Position numbers and translations under genes: made by a program. This document shows positions 1 to 5,092 of a stretch of DNA of 5,126 nt, piece by piece. Each line of letters begins with the position of its first letter. Within the stretch, counting starts at the first letter, position 1. This DNA comes from F23-B02 sp963633225 (GTDB taxonomy: Bacteria > Bacillota > Clostridia > Oscillospirales > Oscillospiraceae). The DNA lies in NCBI GenBank assembly GCA_963633225.1, contig CAVGXR010000048.1, positions 1-5,126 on the forward strand. Reading direction: 5' to 3'. A model generated the notes under the pieces. The model had not been told where the DNA came from, ran no database searches, and worked only from the letters and a program-made list of their open reading frames with translations.

Positions 1-258
1 GATGATAACGTCGGCAAAGCTCTCGCCCTGCGTTACCGCCAGCACGCCGCTTATCAGTGCTGCGACGAGCAGAATGATTATCATGGGGTCTGCCATCTGC
101 TTGAAAAACTGCTTTATGATCGAGTCCTTTTTCGCAGCCGCAAGCTTGTTTGGTCCGTTTTCGGCGAGCCTTTTTGCAGCCTCGGCCTCGCTCAGACCGT
201 TTTCGCTGCTGCTCAGCTCGGCAATCACGCGCTCCTTTTCTTCACAATAATACTTCAC
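1..258 (-). CDS. P2-type cation-transporting ATPase, N-terminal part (runs off the window)
   Basis: These are the first 86 codons of a membrane pump that couples ATP hydrolysis to cation export; the rest lies beyond position 1. Residues 21-39 (GLSEAEAAKRLAENGPNKL) are a textbook cation-ATPase N-terminal motif, followed by the basic, phenylalanine-rich stretch IIKQFFKQMADP (47-58) and the first membrane helix, about 59-75, seen at the start of calcium-ATPase-like (P2A) pumps. The phosphorylation motif DKTGT, the hinge and the later helices that decide ion choice are outside the window. The GTG start at 258 is chosen because AGGAGG lies 7 nt upstream (about 266-273) and no ATG lies in frame nearby. 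A manganese riboswitch and terminator sit directly upstream, so manganese (possibly also calcium) export is the likely role; that part is inference. The family is certain enough, the substrate is not. Confidence 0.9.
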   Translation of the reverse strand, partial: MKYYCEEKERVIAELSSSENGLSEAEAAKRLAENGPNKLAAAKKDSIIKQFFKQMADPMIIILLVAALISGVLAVTQGESFADVII

Positions 259-273
259 TTATGCTCCTCCTTT

Positions 274-328
274 AAAGATAACAAAAGCAAGACTCCTACG
301 GCTTGGATGCTTGCCGTAAAAGTCTTGC
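274..328 (-). terminator. Intrinsic terminator serving as the riboswitch expression platform
   Basis: Read on the minus strand, the arm GCAAGACTTTTACGGC (328-313) pairs with GCCGTAGGAGTCTTGC (302-287) around a 10-nt loop, giving 14 base pairs with two adjacent mismatches, followed by TTTTGTTATCTTT. The 5' arm contains the conserved GCAAGAC and CTTTTA segment that also closes the upstream manganese aptamer, so the two folds exclude each other. The inferred logic is ON control: metal-bound aptamer holds this strand and the ATPase is transcribed, while free aptamer lets the terminator form. The same hairpin would also stop read-through from the gene ending at 473, which has no terminator of its own. 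Confidence 0.88.
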
Positions 329-428
329 AAATACAATACTACAATAATATATCGTACTCGGTACACCGAACCTGACGGTCGAGATGACGGCATACCGAAC
401 GCCGCATGGCGCACGCTACTCCCTTTTA
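316..428 (-). promoter_or_regulatory. yybP-ykoY manganese riboswitch aptamer
   Basis: The minus-strand leader carries the diagnostic parts of the yybP-ykoY (Mn2+) class in order. The opening strand is TAAAAGGGAGTAGCG (428-414). A small stem CGCC-ATGC-GGCG follows. Helix CGGTAT (397-392) pairs with GTACCG (364-359) and encloses the loop segment CCGTCATCTCG (390-380), the expected metal-binding L3 element. Next is a 7-bp stem TACGATA/TATTGTA (356-350 with 338-332), then the 3' segment GCAAGACTTTTA (328-317), whose CTTTTA closes the first helix with TAAAAG (428-423). The L1 (GGGAGTAGCG) and GCAAGAC elements match the Lactococcus lactis aptamer as I remember it. Family knowledge: these RNAs sense Mn2+ and precede exporters, including P-type ATPases such as L. 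lactis yoaB. Helix boundaries were drawn by eye. Confidence 0.9.
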
Positions 429-436
429 ACTTTGTT

Positions 437-465
437 AGAATATCATAACCTTCGCCCCGCGTCAA
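437..465 (-). promoter_or_regulatory. Sigma-A-type promoter for the riboswitch-ATPase transcript
   Basis: On the minus strand TTGACG (465-460) and TATTCT (442-437) are separated by exactly 17 nt. The -35 box matches five of six consensus bases and the -10 box four of six. Transcription should begin near 430, just before the first aptamer helix, so the aptamer would occupy the very 5' end of the RNA. The -35 box lies only 7 nt past the stop codon of the upstream gene, so the pump can be transcribed independently of the ychF transcript. Confidence 0.75.
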
Positions 466-472
466 CAATTAT

Positions 473-1108
473 TTAATCAATTTTCACCGACGGGAGGTTC
501 CACCTGTATATCGTCGCAAAAACGCGCAGCGCGAAAATGAGCAGCATACCGCAGCCGACGGACAGCAGCTGGTTTGCGCCGAGTGCGTACATGGCATAGT
601 AAAGCCCGCCGCCGAGCAGCGATGCGACCGCGTACACGTGCTTTCTGAGCACCTTTGGCATGGTGTTTGTCATAACGTCGCGCAGCATTCCGCCGCCCAC
701 GCCCGTGCACATGCCGACGAACAGAACGAGGATGACGTTATCGCTCACGGGCATCGCCGCATTCATGCCGGAAACGGTGAACACAGCAAGGCCCACAGCG
801 TCAAAGATGTTGTTGACAGCATCGAGCTTGTCCAGATGCTTCTTATACTTTTCGCCCCTGAGATACGCATCTATGAACACCGCCAGCGCCGCGGCGACGG
901 AGATGAGCAGATACCAGTAGCTCACGAACATCACGGGCGGTATCCTCCCTATGAGCACATCGCGTATTACTCCGCCGCCGAGCGCCGTCGTCACCGCAAG
1001 AAACAGCACGCCGAAGATATCGGCCTCCTTCTTTATTGCAGCCATTGCACCCGACACCGCGAAGGCCGCAGCGCCGATGAGCTCAAGGATAAACATTATC
1101 TCGTCCAT
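473..1108 (-). CDS. UPF0126 / TRIC-like membrane protein (cation channel or glycine transporter family)
   Basis: A 211-residue, very hydrophobic integral membrane protein with the internal duplication typical of the UPF0126 family (YadS/YicG-like). Repeat one has SGAMAA (19-24) followed by GGGVIRD (44-50); repeat two has SGMNAA (113-118) followed by GGGMLRD (138-144). A basic loop (about 84-95, RGEKYKKHLDK) separates them. The length is normal for the family, and about seven helices are expected. Prokaryotic relatives of the trimeric intracellular cation channels fall here, and some members have been called glycine transporters, so the cargo is open. The start overlaps the ychF stop as TGATG (one shared base) and has no strong ribosome binding site of its own, which suggests translational coupling. 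Met5 (ATG at 1096-1094) is an alternative start with only a weak GACGAG ahead of it. The next gene downstream is a cation ATPase, a suggestive but unproven link. Confidence 0.88.
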   Translation of the reverse strand: MDEIMFILELIGAAAFAVSGAMAAIKKEADIFGVLFLAVTTALGGGVIRDVLIGRIPPVMFVSYWYLLISVAAALAVFIDAYLRGEKYKKHLDKLDAVNNIFDAVGLAVFTVSGMNAAMPVSDNVILVLFVGMCTGVGGGMLRDVMTNTMPKVLRKHVYAVASLLGGGLYYAMYALGANQLLSVGCGMLLIFALRVFATIYRWNLPSVKID

Positions 1109-2199
1109 CAGACGTTGAATCTGAACAGCGTAACGTCGCCGTCGTGCATGACGTAGTCCTTGCCCTCGGAACGCACCAGTCCCTTTTCCCTGGCTGCCGC
1201 CATGCTGCCGCAGGCCTTGAGATCGTCAAAGGCGACTATCTCGGCGCGGATAAAGCCGCGCTCGAAGTCGGTGTGTATCTTGCCGGCAGCCTGAGGAGCC
1301 TTTGTACCGCGTCTGATTGTCCACGCCCTGCACTCGTCGCTGCCGCAGGTGAGGAAGGATATGAGTCCCAGCAGCGAGTAGGAGGTCTTTATCATGCGGT
1401 CAAGACCCGACTGGCTCATGCCGAGCTCCTCGAGGAACATCTCGCGCTCATCCGGCTCGAGCGCCGCTATCTCGGCCTCAAGCTTTGCGCAGATGGGCAG
1501 CACCTGTGCGTCCTCTTTTGCGGCAATATCGCAAAGCTGCCTGTAATATGCGTTGTTCTCATAATCTGCAACGCCGTCCTCATCCATGTTCGCAGCATAG
1601 ATAACGGGCTTTATCGTCAGCAGGTCGCTCGTTGCGATAAGCTCCATGTCGTCCGGCTCGCACTCGTAGCTGCGAACGCTCTTGCCCTCGTTAAGGTGCT
1701 CCAGAAGTCCCTTGAACACCTCGGCCTCGTGCAGGTATTTCTTATCGCCCTTGGCGTTCTTGTTGGCCTTCTCTATTCTGCGCTCGACCATCTCCATATC
1801 GGCCATGATGAGCTCAAGGTCAATGATGTCAACATCTCGTGCGGGATCGGTGCCGCCCTCGACGTGGATGACGTTTTCATCGTCAAAGCATCTGACGACG
1901 TGGACTATAGCATCGGTGTTTCGTATATTCGAAAGGAACTTATTTCCCAGTCCCTCGCCCTTGGACGCACCCTTTACAAGACCCGCGATATCGACAAACT
2001 CGATGACTGCCGGAGTGTATTTCTTCGGCTCGTATATCGACGCGAGGAAGTCAAGGCGCTCATCCGGCACGGTAACCATGCCGACATTCGGCTCGATCGT
2101 GCAGAACGGATAGTTCGCGCTCTCCGCGCCCGCATTTGTGATTGCATTAAACAGTGTGGATTTGCCGACATTCGGCAGACCGACGATACCTAATTTCAT
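1108..2199 (-). CDS. ychF: Redox-regulated ribosome-binding ATPase YchF
   Basis: This 363-residue protein, the same length as E. coli YchF, is a cytosolic P-loop ATPase of the Obg-related (TRAFAC) class that associates with ribosomes and takes part in translation and stress responses. Visible elements are the G1 loop GLPNVGKST (7-15), switch II DIAG (70-73) followed by the YchF hallmark KGASKGEGLGNKFL (76-89), NMDE (204-207) in place of the GTPase NKxD motif and so favouring ATP, CAK (237-239) as the G5-like motif, a helical/coiled segment about 122-175, and a C-terminal TGS domain about 277-363 with GLISFLTCGSDE, RAWTI and DFERGFIRAE. The start at 2199 has AGGAGG 9 nt upstream. An in-frame extension to 2265 is rejected because it would cross the promoter and this site. 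It is first in a two-gene transcript with the UPF0126 gene. Confidence 0.97.
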   Translation of the reverse strand: MKLGIVGLPNVGKSTLFNAITNAGAESANYPFCTIEPNVGMVTVPDERLDFLASIYEPKKYTPAVIEFVDIAGLVKGASKGEGLGNKFLSNIRNTDAIVHVVRCFDDENVIHVEGGTDPARDVDIIDLELIMADMEMVERRIEKANKNAKGDKKYLHEAEVFKGLLEHLNEGKSVRSYECEPDDMELIATSDLLTIKPVIYAANMDEDGVADYENNAYYRQLCDIAAKEDAQVLPICAKLEAEIAALEPDEREMFLEELGMSQSGLDRMIKTSYSLLGLISFLTCGSDECRAWTIRRGTKAPQAAGKIHTDFERGFIRAEIVAFDDLKACGSMAAAREKGLVRSEGKDYVMHDGDVTLFRFNV

Positions 2200-2216
2200 A
2201 AAGGAAATCCTCCTTT
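2200..2216 (-). promoter_or_regulatory. Ribosome binding site of ychF inside a perfect small hairpin
   Basis: Directly before the ATG, the minus strand reads AAAGGAGGATTTCCTTT. AAAGGA and TCCTTT form a 6-bp stem around GGATT, so most of the AGGAGG site (2214-2209) is either paired or in the loop. The spacing from AGGAGG to ATG is 9 nt, at the long end of normal. Whether the weak hairpin forms and slows initiation is inference. Confidence 0.55.
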
Positions 2217-2232
2217 TAGTTTTCAACAAGAT

Positions 2233-2261
2233 ATTGTAACATCCGCGCCGGTAAAGTGCAA
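2233..2261 (-). promoter_or_regulatory. Promoter of the ychF-UPF0126 transcript
   Basis: The minus strand shows TTGCAC (2261-2256), a 17-nt spacer and TACAAT (2238-2233). The -10 box matches five of six consensus bases, the -35 box only its TTG. Initiation would fall near 2226, leaving a leader of about 27 nt that contains the ychF ribosome binding site. No other plausible promoter serves these two genes in the window. Confidence 0.72.
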
Positions 2262-2269
2262 GCACGATT

Positions 2270-2308
2270 ATGCGGCAATCAGCCGCATGATTTTTGAATA
2301 TATGCGGC
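2270..2308. repeat. Three-copy ATGCGGC element with alternative hairpins in the divergent intergenic region
   Basis: ATGCGGC occurs at 2270-2276, inverted as GCCGCAT at 2282-2288, and again directly at 2302-2308. The central copy can pair perfectly with either outer copy: 7 bp with a 5-nt loop, or 7 bp with a 13-nt loop. The first hairpin is followed on the plus strand by GATTTTTG, giving it a weak terminator-like look, but no plus-strand gene lies upstream for it to end. It sits between the ychF promoter and the start of the nucleotidyltransferase, so an operator or leader structure is possible. No convincing promoter for the plus-strand gene could be assigned here. Confidence 0.5.
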
Positions 2309-2345
2309 GGCTGCGGGGAAAATAGGCTGTGGGAGGGCGATATTT

Positions 2346-3380
2346 ATGAAGGCTATCATCATGGCGGGCGGCGAAGGAAAGCGCCTGAAGCCCGTGACGG
2401 GCGACACGCCCAAGCCGCTTGTGCAGCTCTGCGGCAGGCCGGTAATGGAGCACATAATACTGCTGCTTAAAAGGCACGGCATAAGGGATATCTGCGCTGC
2501 GCTCAAATACCGTCCGGACGATATAAAAAGCTGCTTCGGCAGCGGCGAGAGGCTCGGCGTGAAGCTGAGCTACCGCGTTGAAACGCAGGCTCTCGGCACG
2601 GCGGGCGGAGTTAAAAACTGCGAGGACTTCTACGGGGACAGCGACTTTCTCGTCATCTCCGGCGACGCGGTCTGCGACATTGATCTGTCCGCGCTCATTT
2701 CAGAGCACAAAAAGCGCCGTCCCGCCGTCACCATCGCGCTGTGTCCCGAGTCCGAGCCCCTGCGTTACGGCCTTGCGCTGTGCGGCCGCGACGGCTTTAT
2801 ACGCTCGTTTATCGAAAAGCCCGATTGGAGGCGCGTCGTTACAAATCTCGTGAACACGGGCATTTATATACTCTCGCCGCGGGCAATGGAGCATGTCCCG
2901 AAGGACAGGGAATTTGACTTTGCACGGGATCTGTTTCCCGCGCTTCTTGACAGCGGCGAAAAGCTTCTGGGCGTGCCGTGCAGCGGCTACTGGTGCGATA
3001 TCGGAACGCCGAGGAGCTACTACGAGTGCTGCGCCGATGCGCTGTCCGGCAAGCTCCGGCTCGAGCTTGCGGGCGGCTTTGAGCCGGAAAACAGCGAAAA
3101 ATGCTCCGATGCCGGCTGCGATTGTATGCACAGCGCCGACTGCCGCTGCACAGACCGCGCACGGCTCATGGACAGCCTCAGCTCCGCGTTTATCGAGCTC
3201 GGCGCCGACTGCTCAGACGGCTTCTGCCTGCGCGGTGAGGACTACGAGCTGCGCATCTGTCCTCTGTCCGAGCGCACGGCTGTGCGAATAGCGGCAAACG
3301 CAGGAGATGCGGAGACCGCAAAAGAGCTTGTCGGCTCTGCCCTTGCACTGGTGTCGGAGCTTGAAAAGCGGCTTGATTAA
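2346..3380 (+). CDS. Sugar-phosphate nucleotidyltransferase with a reduced phosphohexomutase-like C-terminus
   Basis: Residues 1 to about 232 are an NTP-transferase (Rossmann-like) domain that should join a sugar-1-phosphate to an NTP in the cytosol, making an activated sugar for glycan synthesis. Visible motifs are GGEGKRLKPVTGDTPKPL (8-25), LGTAGG (83-88), the metal-binding SGD (105-107), EKP (157-159), NTGIY (170-174) and WCDIGTP (216-222). The sugar is not predictable; mannose-1-phosphate guanylyltransferase-like or glucose-1-phosphate-type are options. Residues 253-268 are cysteine-rich (C-x4-C-x-C-x5-C-x-C), and 270-344 resemble the last domain of phosphohexomutases (ELGADCSDGF, then RICPLSERTAVRIAANAGD). 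Clostridial and cyanobacterial fusion relatives are, from memory, near 800 residues with a hexapeptide domain and a full mutase; here those central parts and the mutase serine loop are absent. GGGAGG lies 9 nt before the ATG. The gene diverges from ychF. Confidence 0.85.
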   Translation: MKAIIMAGGEGKRLKPVTGDTPKPLVQLCGRPVMEHIILLLKRHGIRDICAALKYRPDDIKSCFGSGERLGVKLSYRVETQALGTAGGVKNCEDFYGDSDFLVISGDAVCDIDLSALISEHKKRRPAVTIALCPESEPLRYGLALCGRDGFIRSFIEKPDWRRVVTNLVNTGIYILSPRAMEHVPKDREFDFARDLFPALLDSGEKLLGVPCSGYWCDIGTPRSYYECCADALSGKLRLELAGGFEPENSEKCSDAGCDCMHSADCRCTDRARLMDSLSSAFIELGADCSDGFCLRGEDYELRICPLSERTAVRIAANAGDAETAKELVGSALALVSELEKRLD

Positions 3381-3401
3381 TTAATGCACTTATTATATAA
3401 T
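3373..3401 (+). promoter_or_regulatory. Near-consensus promoter of the LUD-peptidase-cupin operon
   Basis: TTGATT (3373-3378) and a perfect TATAAT (3396-3401) are separated by 17 nt. The -35 box overlaps the last codons of the nucleotidyltransferase gene, so the three downstream genes can be transcribed on their own; no terminator separates them from that gene. Transcription would start near 3408, inside the inverted repeat at 3404-3426, giving a leader of about 29 nt. Confidence 0.8.
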
Positions 3402-3403
3402 AC

Positions 3404-3426
3404 CCGTCATAAGATAATTTTGACGG
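3404..3426. promoter_or_regulatory. Inverted repeat CCGTCA-N11-TGACGG over the start site and ribosome binding site
   Basis: CCGTCA (3404-3409) and TGACGG (3421-3426) form a perfect 6-bp inverted repeat with an AT-rich 11-nt spacer. The left half begins 3 nt after the -10 box and covers the predicted start near 3408; the right half runs into GGAGG (3425-3429), the ribosome binding site of the LUD gene. Because the left arm is only partly transcribed from the near promoter, a DNA operator is more likely than an RNA hairpin for that transcript. On read-through RNA from the upstream gene it could form a hairpin that partly hides the ribosome binding site. No regulator can be named. Confidence 0.45.
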
Positions 3427-3436
3427 AGGTATACAT

Positions 3437-4033
3437 ATGGACATTGAAAAAACGATAAAAAACCTCAGGGACCGTCATTTTTCGGTGCAGCACTTTGCAA
3501 GCGGCGAGGAAGCATGCAGCTATCTGCTGGGCGAGATAAAGGATACGAGCGTCGGCATCGGCGGCTCGAAAACGGTCGATCAGCTCGGCCTGTACGACAA
3601 GCTTGTTTCGGGCGGGAACGAGGTTTTCTGGCACTGGCGCGAGCCGGGCTTTGACACGCTTTACAAGGAAAACGCAGCTGAGGTCTTTATCTCGAGCGCG
3701 AACGCCATCGCCGAGACGGGCGAGATCATAAACATCGACGGGCGCGGCAACCGTCTTGCCGGTCAGGTCTTCGGCGAAAAGACCGTTTATATCATCGCCG
3801 GAACGAACAAGATCTGCCCCGACTTCGAGTCGGCGGTGTACCGTGCGCGCAACACCGCGGCGGTTCAAAACTGCAAGCGCTTTCCGGCAAAAACGCCCTG
3901 CAAGACAGACGATAAGTGCCACGACTGCCGTTCGCCCGAGCGTGTGTGCAATGCCATGCTCGTCCTGTGGGGGCCGATGATGGACATGAAAAAGCTCGAG
4001 GTAATACTCATTGACGAGGAGCTTGGGATGTAA
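3437..4033 (+). CDS. Stand-alone LUD-domain protein (LutC/YkgG-like, DUF162) with C-terminal cysteine cluster
   Basis: A 198-residue soluble protein of the LUD (lactate utilization domain, COG1556) family. Motifs are GIGGSKTVDQLG (40-51), the conserved ISSANAIAETGEIINIDGRG core (85-104) followed by NRLAGQ, and IAGTNKI (120-126). Towards the C-terminus there is a cysteine cluster, PCKTDDKCHDCRSPERVCN (154-172), with C155, C161, C164 and C171, plus C127 and C146, suited to binding a metal or iron-sulfur cluster; I recall this tail from many clostridial members. In LutABC the LUD protein works with iron-sulfur partners in lactate oxidation, but no lutA or lutB relative is present here, so annotation as a lactate utilization protein would be unsafe. 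The ATG at 3437 has GGAGG 7 nt upstream. It is the first gene of a three-gene operon and ends 3 nt before the next gene. Confidence 0.9.
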   Translation: MDIEKTIKNLRDRHFSVQHFASGEEACSYLLGEIKDTSVGIGGSKTVDQLGLYDKLVSGGNEVFWHWREPGFDTLYKENAAEVFISSANAIAETGEIINIDGRGNRLAGQVFGEKTVYIIAGTNKICPDFESAVYRARNTAAVQNCKRFPAKTPCKTDDKCHDCRSPERVCNAMLVLWGPMMDMKKLEVILIDEELGM

Positions 4034-4036
4034 GAT

Positions 4037-4738
4037 ATGTATATTGACTGGACGTATATAGTTCTTGTTCTGCCCGCAATGCTGTTTGCGATGTGGGCAA
4101 GTGCAAGGGTAAATTCAACATTTAAAAAATATAAAAACACGCGCAACTCCCGCGGGCTGACCGGCGCTCAGGCGGCGCGCTGGGTGCTCGACCGCAACGG
4201 CCTGACCAATGTGCCGATAGAGCACATATCCGGCTCGCTGACCGATCACTACGATCCCTCGGCAAACGTCGTGCGGCTGTCCGATGACGTGTACGGCAGC
4301 ACATCGACCGTTGCAATAGGCGTTGCCTGCCACGAGGTCGGCCACGCGATACAGCACGCGACGAACTACGCGCCCGTAAAGATACGCACGGCGATAGTGC
4401 CGGTAACGAACATAGGCGCAAAGCTTTCGGTGCCGCTGATAATAATCGGACTTCTGCTCTCGTCCTTTGGCGAAACCTTCATAATGATTGCCTACCTTGG
4501 CTGCGCGATGTTCGGCCTTGTCACGCTGTTCCAGCTCGTGACGCTGCCGACGGAGTTCAACGCCTCGTCAAGGGCGCTCAAAACCATTGAGGAGACAAAT
4601 CTCCTGCAAGGCGAGGAATTCAAGCAGGCAAAGCAGGTGCTCTCGGCGGCGGCAATGACCTATGTTGCGGCGCTGGCGGTGTCGCTTGCTCAGCTTCTGA
4701 GATTTTTAATAATAGTCGGTGGAAGGAGAAATGACTGA
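4037..4738 (+). CDS. Membrane zinc metallopeptidase, YugP family (DUF2324)
   Basis: A 233-residue membrane-bound peptidase predicted to use one zinc ion. A first membrane helix (about 6-22) precedes a soluble part with LTGAQAARWVLDRNGL (41-56) and the conserved YDPSANVVRLSDDVYGSTS (72-90). The zinc motif HEVGH is at 99-103 (HExxH: H99, E100, H103), and PTEFNASSRA (171-180) probably supplies the third ligand, E173. Further hydrophobic segments lie at about 118-143, 146-170 and 203-227. Length and layout fit the YugP/Zn-dependent protease 2 family of Firmicutes, whose substrates are unknown to me. The ribosome binding site is weak (GGGA 9 nt before the ATG), which with the 3-nt gap from the LUD stop points to coupled translation. 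The stop overlaps the cupin start by one base (TGATG). The active-site residues are intact, so the protein is probably functional. Confidence 0.93.
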   Translation: MYIDWTYIVLVLPAMLFAMWASARVNSTFKKYKNTRNSRGLTGAQAARWVLDRNGLTNVPIEHISGSLTDHYDPSANVVRLSDDVYGSTSTVAIGVACHEVGHAIQHATNYAPVKIRTAIVPVTNIGAKLSVPLIIIGLLLSSFGETFIMIAYLGCAMFGLVTLFQLVTLPTEFNASSRALKTIEETNLLQGEEFKQAKQVLSAAAMTYVAALAVSLAQLLRFLIIVGGRRND

Positions 4739-5088
4739 TGATTATCCGAAACGAAGAACACAAGAGAGAAACAATTGAAAACGTGCGCGGCGGCAAGGGC
4801 GGCATACACTTCAAGCGCATAATCGAATCGCCCGATCAGCTTTACAACAAGGGCAGCGTATTCTCGGTAATTACGCTCGAAAAGGGCTGCGATGTCGGCT
4901 GGCACATACACAAGGGCGACGGTGAATACTACTATGTGCTCTCCGGCGAAGCCGAGTACAGCGACAACGGCAATATCGTGACGCTGCACGAGGGCGATAC
5001 GGCCTTCTGCCCCGACGGTGAGGGACATTATGTGGCAAACCGCTTTGATGAGCCTCTGGTTCTTCTTGCTCTTGTAATTTATAATTAA
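4738..5088 (+). CDS. Single-domain cupin protein
   Basis: A 116-residue small beta-barrel protein with both cupin motifs intact. Motif 1 is GWHIHKGDGEYYYVLSG (54-70), giving metal ligands H56, H58 and E63. Motif 2 is GDTAFCPDGEGHYVAN (86-101), giving H97 with the usual P and G spacing. A metal ion, often manganese, iron, zinc or nickel, is therefore expected. Cupins of this size range from isomerases and dioxygenases to sugar- or ligand-binding proteins, so no reaction can be named. The start is fixed by AAGGAG (4723-4728), 9 nt before the ATG, and by the one-base overlap with the peptidase stop. It is the last gene of the operon; the strong terminator begins 4 nt after the stop codon. Nothing unusual is seen in its base or codon use. 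Confidence 0.92.
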   Translation: MIIRNEEHKRETIENVRGGKGGIHFKRIIESPDQLYNKGSVFSVITLEKGCDVGWHIHKGDGEYYYVLSGEAEYSDNGNIVTLHEGDTAFCPDGEGHYVANRFDEPLVLLALVIYN

Positions 5089-5092
5089 ACTG

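Noticed and set aside
259..468. A 69-codon minus-strand reading frame between the ATPase and the UPF0126 gene
   Set aside because: It lies entirely on the promoter, manganese aptamer and terminator, has no ribosome binding site and resembles no protein; the RNA structure explains the sequence.
638..1156. Plus-strand reading frames opposite the UPF0126 gene
   Set aside because: Histidine- and arginine-rich low-complexity translation typical of antisense shadow; the minus-strand frame has clear family repeats.
1144..2193. A 349-codon plus-strand reading frame opposite ychF
   Set aside because: It is a shadow of the codon pattern of ychF on the other strand, shows no recognisable motifs and lacks a good ribosome binding site.
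2200..2265. A longer N-terminus for YchF
   Set aside because: The extra 22 codons run through the -10 box and the AGGAGG site, and the protein starting at 2199 already has the exact family length and the canonical MKLGIVGLPNVGKST beginning.
2270..2298. A functional intrinsic terminator on the plus strand
   Set aside because: The 7-bp stem and interrupted T-run are weak, and no plus-strand gene precedes it in the window; kept only as a repeat element.
2294..2324. A promoter for the nucleotidyltransferase built on TTGAAT
   Set aside because: At normal spacing only AAAATA-like or AAATAG-like sequence is found, too poor to call; no promoter is assigned to this gene.
2700..3162. Minus-strand reading frames opposite the nucleotidyltransferase
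   Set aside because: Arginine- and alanine-rich shadow frames with no motifs or ribosome binding sites.
2578..3291. A frameshift hiding the missing mutase domains of the nucleotidyltransferase
   Set aside because: The overlapping frames on the same strand contain no mutase motifs, and the gap between the nucleotidyltransferase and the tail is only about 40 codons, far too short for domains I-III. The loss is a true absence, not a sequencing error.
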